Shown piece by piece: positions 26,025 through 34,193 of a stretch of DNA of 34,239 nucleotides. Origin of the DNA: Anaerolineae bacterium (GTDB lineage Bacteria > Desulfobacterota > Desulfobacteria > Desulfobacterales > ETH-SRB1); assembly GCA_035529315.1 (NCBI GenBank), contig DATKWZ010000043.1:1-34239 (forward strand). The letters are read 5' to 3'. The notes beneath the pieces are model-generated. The model made no database searches. It had not been told where the DNA came from and worked only from the letters and a program-made list of their open reading frames with translations. Within the stretch, counting starts at the first letter, position 1. The number at the start of each line of letters is the position of its first letter. A program made the translations under genes and the position numbers.

Positions 26025-27403
26025 CTAATACTATTTTTAAACAACTTCAGAATATTGTCGGCACGGCCAATTGCAGCAAGGCAAAAGAGGACCTGGCCTG
26101 TTATGCATATGATGCAACCGCCCGAACCTATATGCCTGATGCTGTTTTATTTCCCAAAAACAGCTCTGAAATATCTGCCATATTAAAGCTCGCCAATAAA
26201 CACGGCTTCTTTGTTATCCCACGCGGTTCCGGTTCCGGCATGACCGGTGGATCCCTTGCGGTTAGAGGGGGCGTCATCATCGTAATGACCCGTTTGAACC
26301 GTATTCTGAAAATCGACAAGGAAAATCTGATCGCCCATGTGGAACCGGGCGTTGTGACCGGCCACCTGCATAAGGCTGTTGAAAAAGAGTCTCTTTTCTA
26401 TCCCCCGGATCCATCAAGCTCCGAATTTTCAACCATGGGTGGAAATGTTGCAGAATGCGCCGGAGGTCCCCGCGCAATTAAATACGGCGTAACCAGGGAT
26501 TATGTGCTCGGCCTCGAAATTGTCCTCCCAAGCGGAGAAATTATTAATACCGGTGTGCAAACCGCCAAGGGGGTAGTAGGATATGACCTGACCCGCTTGA
26601 TAATAGGATCTGAAGGCACACTCGGAATAATTACCAGAATAATAGTTCGCCTTTTACCCCTTCCTGAAGTATCAAAAACAATAATCGCTGTTTTTGATAA
26701 GATAGAAACAGCAGCCCAAACAGTATCGGAGATCATAAAAAACCGCATAATTCCACGCGCCATGGAATTTATGGATAATGCTTCAATAAGATGTGTGGAA
26801 AACTACCTTAAAATAGGTCTTCCGGTCAAAGCAGAAGCTTTGCTTTTAATAGAGGTTGACGGAAATGAGGATGAGACAAACAGAGTTGCAGATAAATTAA
26901 AAACACTTTGCATTAACCGTGGTGCAACAAGGGTTGAAAAAGCAAGGACCAAAGAGGAGGCGGCAAACATCTGGAAAGCGCGCAAGGCGATTTCTCCTGC
27001 TCTGTTTCGTTATGGACCGGATAAGATCAACGAGGATATTGTAGTTCCAAGAAGTAAAATACCTGATATGGTAAAAAAGATAAATATGTTAAGGGATGAA
27101 ACAGGGCTCTGTATGGTCAGTTTCGGGCATGCAGGTGATGGAAATATCCATTTTAATATAATGCTGGATAAACAAAACAAGGATGAGCTTGAAAAGGCGG
27201 AAACAGCGGTTGAGGCTATTTTTGATTATACACTTGAACTTGGAGGAACCATTTCCGGTGAACATGGAATAGGTATAACCAAGGCGCCTTATATTAAAAA
27301 AGAGATTGGAGATGTTGAACTTACCCTGATGAAAAATATAAAAAATGTCTTTGATCCAAAAGGCATATTAAACCCCGGCAAGATCTTCCCACTAAACACT
27401 TAG
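25994..27403 (+). CDS. glcD: GlcD-type FAD-linked oxidase (glycolate/D-lactate dehydrogenase subunit)
   Basis: A 469-residue protein of the FAD-binding PCMH (VAO-type) family. The FAD-binding half has PRGSGSGMTGG (about 76-86), the PPDPSS segment and GGNVAECAGGPRAIKYGVT. The C-terminal half has FGHAGDGNIHFN and GGTISGEHGIG, the metal/substrate-side motifs of GlcD and D-lactate dehydrogenases, which oxidise 2-hydroxyacids and pass electrons to FeS partners. No GlcF partner lies in the window. I chose the TTG start because AGGTGA lies 7 bases upstream. It overlaps dnaA by 31 bases, implying translational coupling. The exact substrate cannot be read from sequence. Confidence 0.85.
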   Translation: MREIRIQRVLTNTIFKQLQNIVGTANCSKAKEDLACYAYDATARTYMPDAVLFPKNSSEISAILKLANKHGFFVIPRGSGSGMTGGSLAVRGGVIIVMTRLNRILKIDKENLIAHVEPGVVTGHLHKAVEKESLFYPPDPSSSEFSTMGGNVAECAGGPRAIKYGVTRDYVLGLEIVLPSGEIINTGVQTAKGVVGYDLTRLIIGSEGTLGIITRIIVRLLPLPEVSKTIIAVFDKIETAAQTVSEIIKNRIIPRAMEFMDNASIRCVENYLKIGLPVKAEALLLIEVDGNEDETNRVADKLKTLCINRGATRVEKARTKEEAANIWKARKAISPALFRYGPDKINEDIVVPRSKIPDMVKKINMLRDETGLCMVSFGHAGDGNIHFNIMLDKQNKDELEKAETAVEAIFDYTLELGGTISGEHGIGITKAPYIKKEIGDVELTLMKNIKNVFDPKGILNPGKIFPLNT

Positions 27404-27412
27404 ACTACAATC

Positions 27413-27435
27413 CTAATTGAGGTGATCTCAATTAG
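27413..27435 (+). terminator. Perfect hairpin after glcD
   Basis: CTAATTGAG and CTCAATTAG form a perfect 9-bp stem with a GTGAT loop, 10 bases after the glcD stop. The T-rich tail is interrupted, so efficiency is uncertain. Confidence 0.5.
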
Positions 27436-27469
27436 CGCTAAGTTATTTTGTAAACGTTTACGGCTTGAA

Positions 27470-27550
27470 ACTTGAAATTGGAAAGTAGAAATTGGGAAGA
27501 ACAGTGCAAAAGCATGAAGGCCAAATTTCCAATTTCTAATTTCAACGTTC
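27470..27550. repeat. Degenerate GAAATTGG-type intergenic repeat
   Basis: GAAATTGGAAA near the left and TTTCCAATTTC near the right form an imperfect inverted repeat, with extra internal GAAATTGGG copies. It resembles the short Lys/Leu-encoding repeats in the pfaA and pfaC linkers in style. No coding content. Confidence 0.4.
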
Positions 27551-27567
27551 CGTGAACGGTAATATTT

Positions 27568-27756
27568 TTATTGCATCTTAATAATCATATTATTCGAAGA
27601 AGCAAGATCTTCCAGTATTTCCATGCGGATATTATTTTCGCTCTCAACAGCGCAACGCAAGTTTATTGAACAATACTTTCTGCAAATCGTATCCTCGATA
27701 TTGAAATCCCCAAAACATCCTAAATGAGAATTACAATAAATTCTTTCTTTTTTCAT
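27568..27756 (-). CDS. Small Cys-rich hypothetical protein (62 aa)
   Basis: Five Cys in the first 35 residues: C8-x5-C14-x10-C25-x3-C29-x5-C35, followed by an acidic helical tail. The spacing suggests a zinc or iron-sulfur site, but I cannot name a family. AGGGATGA precedes the ATG at a suitable distance, which supports translation. It lies 57 bases downstream of the inositol monophosphatase gene in the same direction. Confidence 0.55.
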   Translation of the reverse strand: MKKERIYCNSHLGCFGDFNIEDTICRKYCSINLRCAVESENNIRMEILEDLASSNNMIIKMQ

Positions 27757-27813
27757 ATATTCATCCCTGACAATGTCGTTAAAACCGACACCTGTGTTTT
27801 ACTTTTCTTGTCG

Positions 27814-28596
27814 TTATATATCAACTGAAAGCAACCCAAGCATCTCACCGTGTATTTTGCCGTTAGTTGCCAGTATCTCCTTTTTATCAATCTTAAATGG
27901 ATTGTTTGAAAAATCTGTAACAACAGCTCCTGCCTCAACAGCAATCAACTGGCCGGCTGCTGTATCCCATGGCTTCAGATTCTGCTCCCAAAAGCCATCA
28001 AATCGTCCGCACGCAACATAACAAAGGTCAAGAGCAGCCGAGCCAAGCCTCCTTACGCCTTGAGAAGCTTGCAGGCAATTAGAAAAGCGCTTCAGCAACG
28101 GATTTAGTATTTTCTTAAAATCATATGGGAAACCGGTTACCAGCAAGCTTTCTGAAACTGCTGCCATGCTTGATACTCTTATCGGCCTGCCATTTAGTGT
28201 AGCCCCTTCCTGTGTGGTAGCAACAAAAAGCTCTTCGGTTAATGGATTAAATACAATACCGAAAACGATATCCTGCCTTAAGGCAAAAGCTATGGAAATA
28301 GAAAAAAAGCCTAATTGATGAGCAAAGTTAGTCGTGCCGTCAAGGGGATCGACGATCCACTTATAATCAGCCTCACCATCATTCAGGCCGCCTTCCTCAG
28401 CCAGTATGGTATGATCTGGAAACTTGGCCAGGATAGTCTCAATTATTACCTTTTCCGACTCTGTATCGGCCTTTGTAACAAGATCAATAGAGCCTTTTTT
28501 GTTTATTACAGATAGCCTCCCAAGGTGAGACCTAACCACCCTGCCCGCCTTATAAGCGGCGGCAATACCAATGCTCTTAATAAGTTCCAAATCCAT
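27814..28596 (-). CDS. suhB: Inositol monophosphatase family protein
   Basis: A 260-residue Mg-dependent phosphatase of the IMPase/SuhB family. Metal ligands: Glu67-Glu68 (ILAEEGG), the signature WIVDPLDGTTNF (80-91) and WDTAAG (210-215). Family members dephosphorylate inositol-1-phosphate and related sugar phosphates; E. coli SuhB also takes part in rRNA antitermination. The length is normal. It is downstream of hflX with a 58-base gap and the same direction. The suhB name is by family; the actual substrate is not shown. Confidence 0.85.
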   Translation of the reverse strand: MDLELIKSIGIAAAYKAGRVVRSHLGRLSVINKKGSIDLVTKADTESEKVIIETILAKFPDHTILAEEGGLNDGEADYKWIVDPLDGTTNFAHQLGFFSISIAFALRQDIVFGIVFNPLTEELFVATTQEGATLNGRPIRVSSMAAVSESLLVTGFPYDFKKILNPLLKRFSNCLQASQGVRRLGSAALDLCYVACGRFDGFWEQNLKPWDTAAGQLIAVEAGAVVTDFSNNPFKIDKKEILATNGKIHGEMLGLLSVDI

Positions 28597-28636
28597 ATGA
28601 ATTCATATAATATATATTTATAGCAGTAAGTCAACC

Positions 28637-28654
28637 TTGATGAATTCGTAAAAA
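28637..28654. repeat. Lone terminal-repeat end beside hflX
   Basis: TTGATGAATTCGTAAAAA abuts the hflX stop codon. It matches the end sequence of the MITE-like element at 24139-24276 and the common form of this repeat. Its partner end is not seen. Confidence 0.35.
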
Positions 28655-30277
28655 TTAAGCACTGATTAAAGCCTGCATCTTTTCAAGAAGAGGAGGCAGG
28701 GTTAACTCGTTATTAGCTGAAACAGCTATCCCGTCAAGCTGCCTGACATACCTGTCTATCATTTCTCTGTCAACAGCATCCTGTTTGTTTAGAACACGAA
28801 TTAAGGGAATATTGTTCAGATTAAGCTCGCATAGAATTTTTTCAACAGATTCAATATGATCTTTAAAACGCGGATTGCTGATATCTATGACATGGAGAAG
28901 AACATCCGCTGTTTCAAGCTCTTCGAATGTCGCGCGAAAAGCGACCATAAGCTCTTTTGGAAGGTCTTTAATAAAACCGACAGTGTCGGTTATGATTACC
29001 TCGATATCTTTCGGAAACTTCAAACGCCTGCTCGAAGGGTCTAAAGTAGCAAAAAGACGATCTTCAACACGCACATCGCTTTTTGTAAGGGTGTTAAGAA
29101 GGGTTGATTTACCGGCATTAGTATATCCGATTATTGAAATAACAGGAAGACCTTTTTTCTGTCTCTTTGCCTTCTGCTGCTTGCGTTGCTTCTTTACAAA
29201 AAGGAGATCTTTCCCCAAACTCGAAATCCTGTCACGCACACGCCTCCTGTGTATCTCAAGCTTTGTCTCACCAGGTCCCCGCCCCCCGATTCCGCCGGTC
29301 AAACGCGACATTGCGGTGCTTTTTGCGATAAGTCGCGGAAGCAGATACTTTAGTTGCGCAAGTTCAACCTGAAGTTTTCCTTCCCTTGTTTGAGCGCGTT
29401 GAGCAAAAATGTCGAGAATTAACTGGGTCCGGTCGATAATCTTAATATCTATTTTATCCGAAATTGAACGCATCTGGGATGGATTCAATTCCTGATCGAA
29501 AACAATAAGTGTTGCTCCATTCTTGAGAATTAAAATAGTTATATCCTGAAGTTTTCCAGGCCCCATAAGAAATCTTGAATCAACCCTTTTACGCTGTTGA
29601 AGCACGGTGCCTGCCACATCTATACCGCTGGACAGAGCCAGATCTTTAAGCTCTGCCAGGGAATCCATGGCTATACGCCTGGGGGCGGTTGTAACACTTA
29701 TCAGTAGAGCCCTTTCCTTTCCTGAACCTGCTTTATATAAATGCCCCGCATGAGCAAGTTCTATTTCAATGGCCTTGATAAGCTCAAGACAGCCTATATC
29801 GAGTTGACCGGGATTCAGGGGAGCAAATATCCTGCATTGCTTTCCTTCCTGACCTTTAGGCAGTATATGCCCGACATGAACCTGACTGGGCCGGCCATCT
29901 GCTGTTATCGTAATTGCGGCAATTATGTCCAGCCTCAAAAGAGCAAGGTCTGTTAGATCATCTTTTGTAAGGGGGTCGTTTTTCAGGTGCGTATGTATAC
30001 ATCTGAGCCCTCTAAGACGGCCCGGAGCAACCCGATATTCGCTTATATCAGGTATTACTATCCTATGATAATCCCCTACAATTACAAATACTATCTTGCC
30101 GGAACGGTTTACAAGAAGACCTATCTGGCGGCGTATCTCATGGGAAAGTTTACTTATTTCGCGGGCAATCTCAAATGTAACGACAAATTCAGCTGGTATG
30201 CGGCGGCGATAAAAATTTTCAAGGCTGCGGATCTGACTTGCCTTTAATCCGCTGATACTTCCGAAAAGCTTCTTCAT
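28655..30277 (-). CDS. hflX: Ribosome-associated GTPase HflX with N-terminal extension
   Basis: 540 residues against about 430 in E. coli. Residues about 185-540 are standard HflX: GPGK glycine region at 239-242, GGRGPGETKLE (331-341), G1 GYTNAGKS (384-391), G3 DTVGF (431-435), G4 NKQD (497-500). HflX splits stalled or hibernating 70S ribosomes. The extra N-terminal domain (about 20-140) contains HTHLKNDPLTKDD (95-107) and an upstream Glu47 before a GLL...G strand, resembling a JAMM/JAB metalloprotease pattern (E, HxH, T/S-x2-D), though one residue shorter between HxH and T. Its start overlaps the dnaB stop by 4 bases, so the two are coupled. Confidence 0.92.
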   Translation of the reverse strand: MKKLFGSISGLKASQIRSLENFYRRRIPAEFVVTFEIAREISKLSHEIRRQIGLLVNRSGKIVFVIVGDYHRIVIPDISEYRVAPGRLRGLRCIHTHLKNDPLTKDDLTDLALLRLDIIAAITITADGRPSQVHVGHILPKGQEGKQCRIFAPLNPGQLDIGCLELIKAIEIELAHAGHLYKAGSGKERALLISVTTAPRRIAMDSLAELKDLALSSGIDVAGTVLQQRKRVDSRFLMGPGKLQDITILILKNGATLIVFDQELNPSQMRSISDKIDIKIIDRTQLILDIFAQRAQTREGKLQVELAQLKYLLPRLIAKSTAMSRLTGGIGGRGPGETKLEIHRRRVRDRISSLGKDLLFVKKQRKQQKAKRQKKGLPVISIIGYTNAGKSTLLNTLTKSDVRVEDRLFATLDPSSRRLKFPKDIEVIITDTVGFIKDLPKELMVAFRATFEELETADVLLHVIDISNPRFKDHIESVEKILCELNLNNIPLIRVLNKQDAVDREMIDRYVRQLDGIAVSANNELTLPPLLEKMQALISA

Positions 30278-31674
30278 GAATCCATCATATCACAATCATT
30301 TTCTGACGCTGGATTTTCAAACCGGGTATAAGAGGTTAAAAAGGTTAGAGACGCCCACCCGATAGGTCCGTTCCTCTGCTTGGAAAGGATTATTTCCGCC
30401 TTACCCTTGTTAGGATTATTTTCATCCTTGTTATACACTTCGTCTCTATAAATAAATGCGACAACGTCCGCATCCTGTTCAAGTGCCCCTGACTCCCTTA
30501 AATCAGAAAGCTGCGGCCGTTTATCGCTTCGTTCCTCCAGCTTTCTGTTGAGCTGGGAAAGAGCCAGCACAGGCACGTCAACCTCCTTTGCCAGCGCCTT
30601 TAATGATCTTGATATCTCTGAAATTTCAAGGTCCCTGCGCTCATTTGAAGCTCTACCTCTCATGAGCTGCAGGTAATCTACAACGACTAAACCAAGCCCT
30701 TTGTCCATCTTTAATCTGCGCGCCTTGGCTCTTATCGAAGTAGCTGAAATGTCGGGTGAATCGTCTATATAAATCGGCGCTTCAGACAGAACACCGGCAG
30801 CATCTGTCAACCTGTTCCAATCATCCCTGCTGAAAAAACCGCTCTTTATACGGTGCGAATCAATCCTTGCCTCAGAACAGAGCAAACGCATCGAAAGCTG
30901 TTCCTTAGACATCTCAAGTGAAAATATCGCAACAGGAACATTGGCATTTACCGCTGCATTCCTCGCAATATTCAGCGCTAAAGAGGTTTTCCCCATGCTT
31001 GGACGCGCGGCAAGAATTATAAGGTCCGATTTCTGCAAACCCGATGTCAGGCTGTCAAGACGTGTAAAACCTGTCGCAATACCGGTCAGTAAACTCTTGT
31101 TCCCCTCGCGCTCTTCAAGGGTGTCGATGTTTTTGCTGATAATTTTGCCTATCGGATAAAATGCCTGTTTATTCTTATTTTCCGATATTTCAAAAATGGC
31201 TCTTTCAGCAAAGTCTATTAGTTCGTCAACATCGCCACGGTCTTCAAAGCACTTTTTGGCGATCTCATTTGTCTTTTCAATAAGACGCCTCAGCGATGCC
31301 TTGTCGTGGATTATCCTGGCATAATGTCGCGCATTTACAGCAACCGGAACAGTGTCCACCAGCCTGGCAAGATATGTAGCCCCTCCGATTTTTTCCAGAC
31401 AATCCTGCTCTTTGAGAATATTGGCAAGTGTCACAAGATCAATAGGTTCGCTCTTTGAAAAAAGGTCAAGCATTGCTGAAAAGATCTTGCCATGAGCCAA
31501 CCTGTAGAAATCTTCAGGAGAAAGAATCTCAACAACATCAAGAAATGCGTTGTTGTCTATCAGGATTGCGCTGAGTATCGATTCTTCCGCCTCAAGATTC
31601 TGAGGGGGAATTTTATAAAGGGAAGGATTTTTTTCGCTTTGAAAGCGTGTATCGGCCATTTGCCTAATCTGCAT
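30274..31674 (-). CDS. dnaB: Replicative DNA helicase DnaB
   Basis: A 466-residue hexameric 5'-3' replication helicase. The N-terminal domain (about 20-125, PPQNLEAEESILSAILID) contacts primase. The RecA-like core has Walker A ARPSMGKTS (223-231), VVVDYLQLM (Walker B) and the SQLNRKLEERSDKRP and SGALEQDADV regions. The length is normal. Met6 is an alternative start; neither has a strong ribosome-binding site. It is downstream of rplI across a 180-base gap holding a hairpin and a palindromic repeat, and upstream of hflX with a 4-base overlap. Confidence 0.96.
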   Translation of the reverse strand: MQIRQMADTRFQSEKNPSLYKIPPQNLEAEESILSAILIDNNAFLDVVEILSPEDFYRLAHGKIFSAMLDLFSKSEPIDLVTLANILKEQDCLEKIGGATYLARLVDTVPVAVNARHYARIIHDKASLRRLIEKTNEIAKKCFEDRGDVDELIDFAERAIFEISENKNKQAFYPIGKIISKNIDTLEEREGNKSLLTGIATGFTRLDSLTSGLQKSDLIILAARPSMGKTSLALNIARNAAVNANVPVAIFSLEMSKEQLSMRLLCSEARIDSHRIKSGFFSRDDWNRLTDAAGVLSEAPIYIDDSPDISATSIRAKARRLKMDKGLGLVVVDYLQLMRGRASNERRDLEISEISRSLKALAKEVDVPVLALSQLNRKLEERSDKRPQLSDLRESGALEQDADVVAFIYRDEVYNKDENNPNKGKAEIILSKQRNGPIGWASLTFLTSYTRFENPASENDCDMMDS

Positions 31675-31688
31675 TAACTGATTTTAAT

Positions 31689-31729
31689 AGTTCAGCCACA
31701 AAGACATTAACCTGCCTGGCGGCTGAACT
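31689..31729 (-). terminator. Hairpin between rplI and dnaB
   Basis: AGTTCAGCC (31689-31697) and GGCTGAACT (31721-31729) pair perfectly over 9 bp. Together with the palindromic repeat next to it, the intergenic transcript would be highly structured. No T-run follows on the minus strand, so it is more likely a processing or attenuation structure than a terminator. Confidence 0.35.
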
Positions 31730-31743
31730 GTTATAAAATTTAT

Positions 31744-31869
31744 TGAAGATTCCCCACGGCAAGCTGCAGGAAATCTTCGACCGTAAGGAAGTTTGCTATT
31801 TTTGGATTAGCTCGCTAACCCCGTCCCGCTGAAGCGGGACTACGGGGAATACGCTCACTTTTGCGGTTC
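31744..31869 (-). repeat. Palindromic repeat, copy B (overlaps rplI end)
   Basis: On the minus strand it starts GAACCGCAAAAGTGAGCG, contains the 51-base core (31822-31772) that matches copy A with 3 differences, and ends TCTTCAAT. The two hairpin regions are present but diverged, and the first one has a longer stem (GTCCCGCTTCAGCGGGAC). The first 12 bases encode the last four residues of L9 (EPQK), and the rplI TGA stop lies within the element. Confidence 0.85.
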
Positions 31870-32307
31870 AGCCGTTATTTCAACCGTTATCTCAGGCTTA
31901 ACCCCTTTGTAAACACGGACAGGTATTTTGTATGTGCCTATATTTTTAATAGGCTCTTTGAGCAATATCATCCTTTTTTCAACTATAATATTCTGGTTCG
32001 CAAGGGCATTAATAATATCGCCCGAAGAAACAGAACCGTACAGACGATCATCTTCGCTAACCTTTGCGGTTATCTTACATACAACATTTTCAAGCTGTTT
32101 GGACATCTCTTCGGCAAACCCCTTTTCCTTGGCAATCTGCAATTCAAATTTAGCCTTTTCCTTCTCCATCATCTTACGGTTTTGAGAAGTCGCCGACACA
32201 GCCTTTTTCTGCGGCAAAAGATAGTTTCTGGCATAACCGTCCGCCACTGTTACCTCGCTGCCGATTATTCCTAATGACTCTATTGTTTCCTTTAAAATTA
32301 ACTTCAT
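31855..32307 (-). CDS. rplI: 50S ribosomal protein L9
   Basis: 150 residues, normal L9 length. The N-terminal rRNA-binding domain begins MKLILKETIESLG and includes the GYARNYLLPQKKA signature. A long connecting helix follows (rich in Lys and Glu, about 40-75), then the C-terminal domain. The final residues EPQK and the stop codon are contributed by a palindromic repeat also inserted in the gene at 1190-1939. It follows the DUF2232 gene in the rpsF-rpsR operon. Confidence 0.96.
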   Translation of the reverse strand: MKLILKETIESLGIIGSEVTVADGYARNYLLPQKKAVSATSQNRKMMEKEKAKFELQIAKEKGFAEEMSKQLENVVCKITAKVSEDDRLYGSVSSGDIINALANQNIIVEKRMILLKEPIKNIGTYKIPVRVYKGVKPEITVEITAEPQK

Positions 32308-32345
32308 ATGCTACCCCTGCTAATATATTAATAAAAAATATTTAA

Positions 32346-33299
32346 TCACTCTTCCTGCTTGATTCCCAATTTTCTGTAATTCAACCAGATATCGGAAAAA
32401 CCAATTCCTATAATAATAAGCGCTATAACCTGCTGAATCGCGATAAGGCTGTATAAAAAAAACTTTAATATAGATGAAAAGTGTTTTTTTTCAAAAAAGA
32501 ACGAAACAACAGCCACGCCCTGAAAAAAATATATCGCCATCATAATGATCAGCCCGTTTAAGCCAACCATCTTTATGCCTCTCTCAGGTAAAATCAGCAT
32601 CAACCCACAGCATATGGCGCCCCAAACAAAAGGATCCGGAACTTTCCATAAATTCAGAAAACCAAAATCCGGATAAAAAAGACCTCTGAATTTTAGAATC
32701 GGCTTTACAATAAGCAGAGTCGCCCATGCCATAAAAAAGCTTGAAACCACTACCATGGCAGGAATAATTCTCAATAGAACATACTGTATGTTTTCAAGTG
32801 ATTCTGAAAAAAGGCGGATGTTTTCCTCAGGCATCCCCATCTTTTCATACAAAGCAATTGTCAACCTTAGATTCTTTGCCACATATTCCGATATAAAGGC
32901 AATAATCCCGACATTAGAAATATTGCTGTAAAAAAATAAACCAAGAACCCCTGCAGACAATACCAAAGCGCATGCATATAAAACAGTCTTTTCAATAGAA
33001 AGGTTAACTTCAATAAGTTCACCCAGAACAAAACCAAGCAGTAACAGTTCTATAAAGAAAAACATGTCGATCGACATGGCGCCGACCACGAAAATCATCA
33101 TAATGGTTGACGCGACAAGCACCATGGCGCCGGTTGTTCTGCCAAGCTTTGAACGATAAAAAAAAATCGGCAGGGGAATAAGCAAAGAACAGAATAAACC
33201 TGCTACCGGCAAATAAATCGATGCTGCAAAGATAAGCGTTGTAATCGCAATTCCTTTTGCTATATCGATCAAGACATTCCCTTGAATGGTTTGAGGCAC
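32346..33299 (-). CDS. DUF2232 (YybS-like) membrane protein
   Basis: About 317 residues, nearly all hydrophobic, with roughly eight membrane-spanning segments and short loops. It matches the position and character of the YybS/DUF2232 protein found between rpsR and rplI in many bacteria; the function is unknown. The open frame continues upstream into rpsR, so I chose the GTG at 33299, which has AAGGAG 9 bases upstream; the GTG at 33305 is the alternative. Segment IIPAMVVVSSFFMAWATLLI and the last helix IQQVIALIIIGIGFSDIWL are typical. Confidence 0.8.
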   Translation of the reverse strand: MPQTIQGNVLIDIAKGIAITTLIFAASIYLPVAGLFCSLLIPLPIFFYRSKLGRTTGAMVLVASTIMMIFVVGAMSIDMFFFIELLLLGFVLGELIEVNLSIEKTVLYACALVLSAGVLGLFFYSNISNVGIIAFISEYVAKNLRLTIALYEKMGMPEENIRLFSESLENIQYVLLRIIPAMVVVSSFFMAWATLLIVKPILKFRGLFYPDFGFLNLWKVPDPFVWGAICCGLMLILPERGIKMVGLNGLIIMMAIYFFQGVAVVSFFFEKKHFSSILKFFLYSLIAIQQVIALIIIGIGFSDIWLNYRKLGIKQEE

Positions 33300-33336
33300 T
33301 ATCACTTTCTCCTTGAAACAGACTGTGGCAATATTT

Positions 33337-33630
33337 CTAAATATAGCCCACAGTGCCGACGTAAGGCAGAAGAGCGATTGTACGGGCACGCTTGATTGCA
33401 TGCATAAGGACACGCTGATGTTTCGCACAGGTTCCGGATATTCGCCGCGGAATAATCTTGCCGCGCTCTGTTACAAAATACCTGAGCGATTTGGGGTCCT
33501 TATAATCTATTGTCAGACTGGTGTCTGCACAAAAACGGCAAATTTTACGGCGATTATATACTCTTTTTTTAGCATCAGTTTTATTTCTGACATCGCTATT
33601 TCCTCTTTGGGGTTTGAAACCAGCAGCCAT
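33337..33630 (-). CDS. rpsR: 30S ribosomal protein S18
   Basis: 97 residues from the chosen ATG ([11 protein letters not shown]). The core is typical: [19 protein letters not shown], then [25 protein letters not shown] and the end [13 protein letters not shown] chose the start at 33630 because GAGGAGGAGAAG lies 4 bases upstream; the ATG at 33657 would lie inside rpsF. The start is 2 bases after the rpsF stop, so the two are coupled. The Cys pair C-x2-C plus a later Cys suggests a zinc-binding type S18. Confidence 0.95.
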   Translation of the reverse strand: MAAGFKPQRGNSDVRNKTDAKKRVYNRRKICRFCADTSLTIDYKDPKSLRYFVTERGKIIPRRISGTCAKHQRVLMHAIKRARTIALLPYVGTVGYI

Positions 33631-33631
33631 T

Positions 33632-34141
33632 TTACTTCTCCTCCTCATTAGTTTCAATCTGCATTGTTTTGCCTTCTACTACTTGAGATTCGCTGATTTC
33701 GGGTTGATCTTGCTTATCTTCCGGCGCAGAATCATTAAATTTCTCCTTCGTGGCAGCAGCTGGTTTATCATCGGAAGCTGCTTTGTCTTGAGCGGTCTGC
33801 TCCTTGGCTGCCTCAGCCTCAGCCAGCTGTTTCTTTATTCTTTCAACATCGGCATCCTTGTCAAGCAAAACCGTCATATACTTCAGGACACTGTCATCAA
33901 TCCGGAAAAATCGCTCGATTTCACTCACAAGAGCTCCTGTCCCGCAAAAATCTAAACGAACATAATATCCGCGCGACTTTTTTTTGATTTCATAGGCAAG
34001 TCGCTTATCCCCCCATTCATCAACGACTACAAGAAAACCCCCCTGCTGGATGATCAAGCCTTTTGTTTTTTCAAAAACAGGCAGTCTTTGTTCATTAGAA
34101 AGATCAGGATCGATAATAACTATTGTTTCGTATCTTCTCAT
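33632..34141 (-). CDS. rpsF: 30S ribosomal protein S6 with long acidic tail
   Basis: 169 residues. Residues 1-100 are a normal S6 fold: [15 protein letters not shown], then [19 protein letters not shown] and [16 protein letters not shown]. Residues about 105-169 are a low-complexity Ala/Lys/Glu/Asp-rich extension ending in NEEEK. E. coli S6 also has a Glu tail, but here it is much longer. A ribosome-binding site AAGGGGG lies 4 bases before the ATG. It is the first gene of the rpsF-rpsR-DUF2232-rplI-dnaB-hflX series, 52 bases after tRNA-Lys. Confidence 0.95.
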   Translation of the reverse strand: MRRYETIVIIDPDLSNEQRLPVFEKTKGLIIQQGGFLVVVDEWGDKRLAYEIKKKSRGYYVRLDFCGTGALVSEIERFFRIDDSVLKYMTVLLDKDADVERIKKQLAEAEAAKEQTAQDKAASDDKPAAATKEKFNDSAPEDKQDQPEISESQVVEGKTMQIETNEEEK

Positions 34142-34193
34142 TTAACCCCCTTTTGGATATTAAGCCCCGGCATTATCCCAGAGCAAGGATTTC

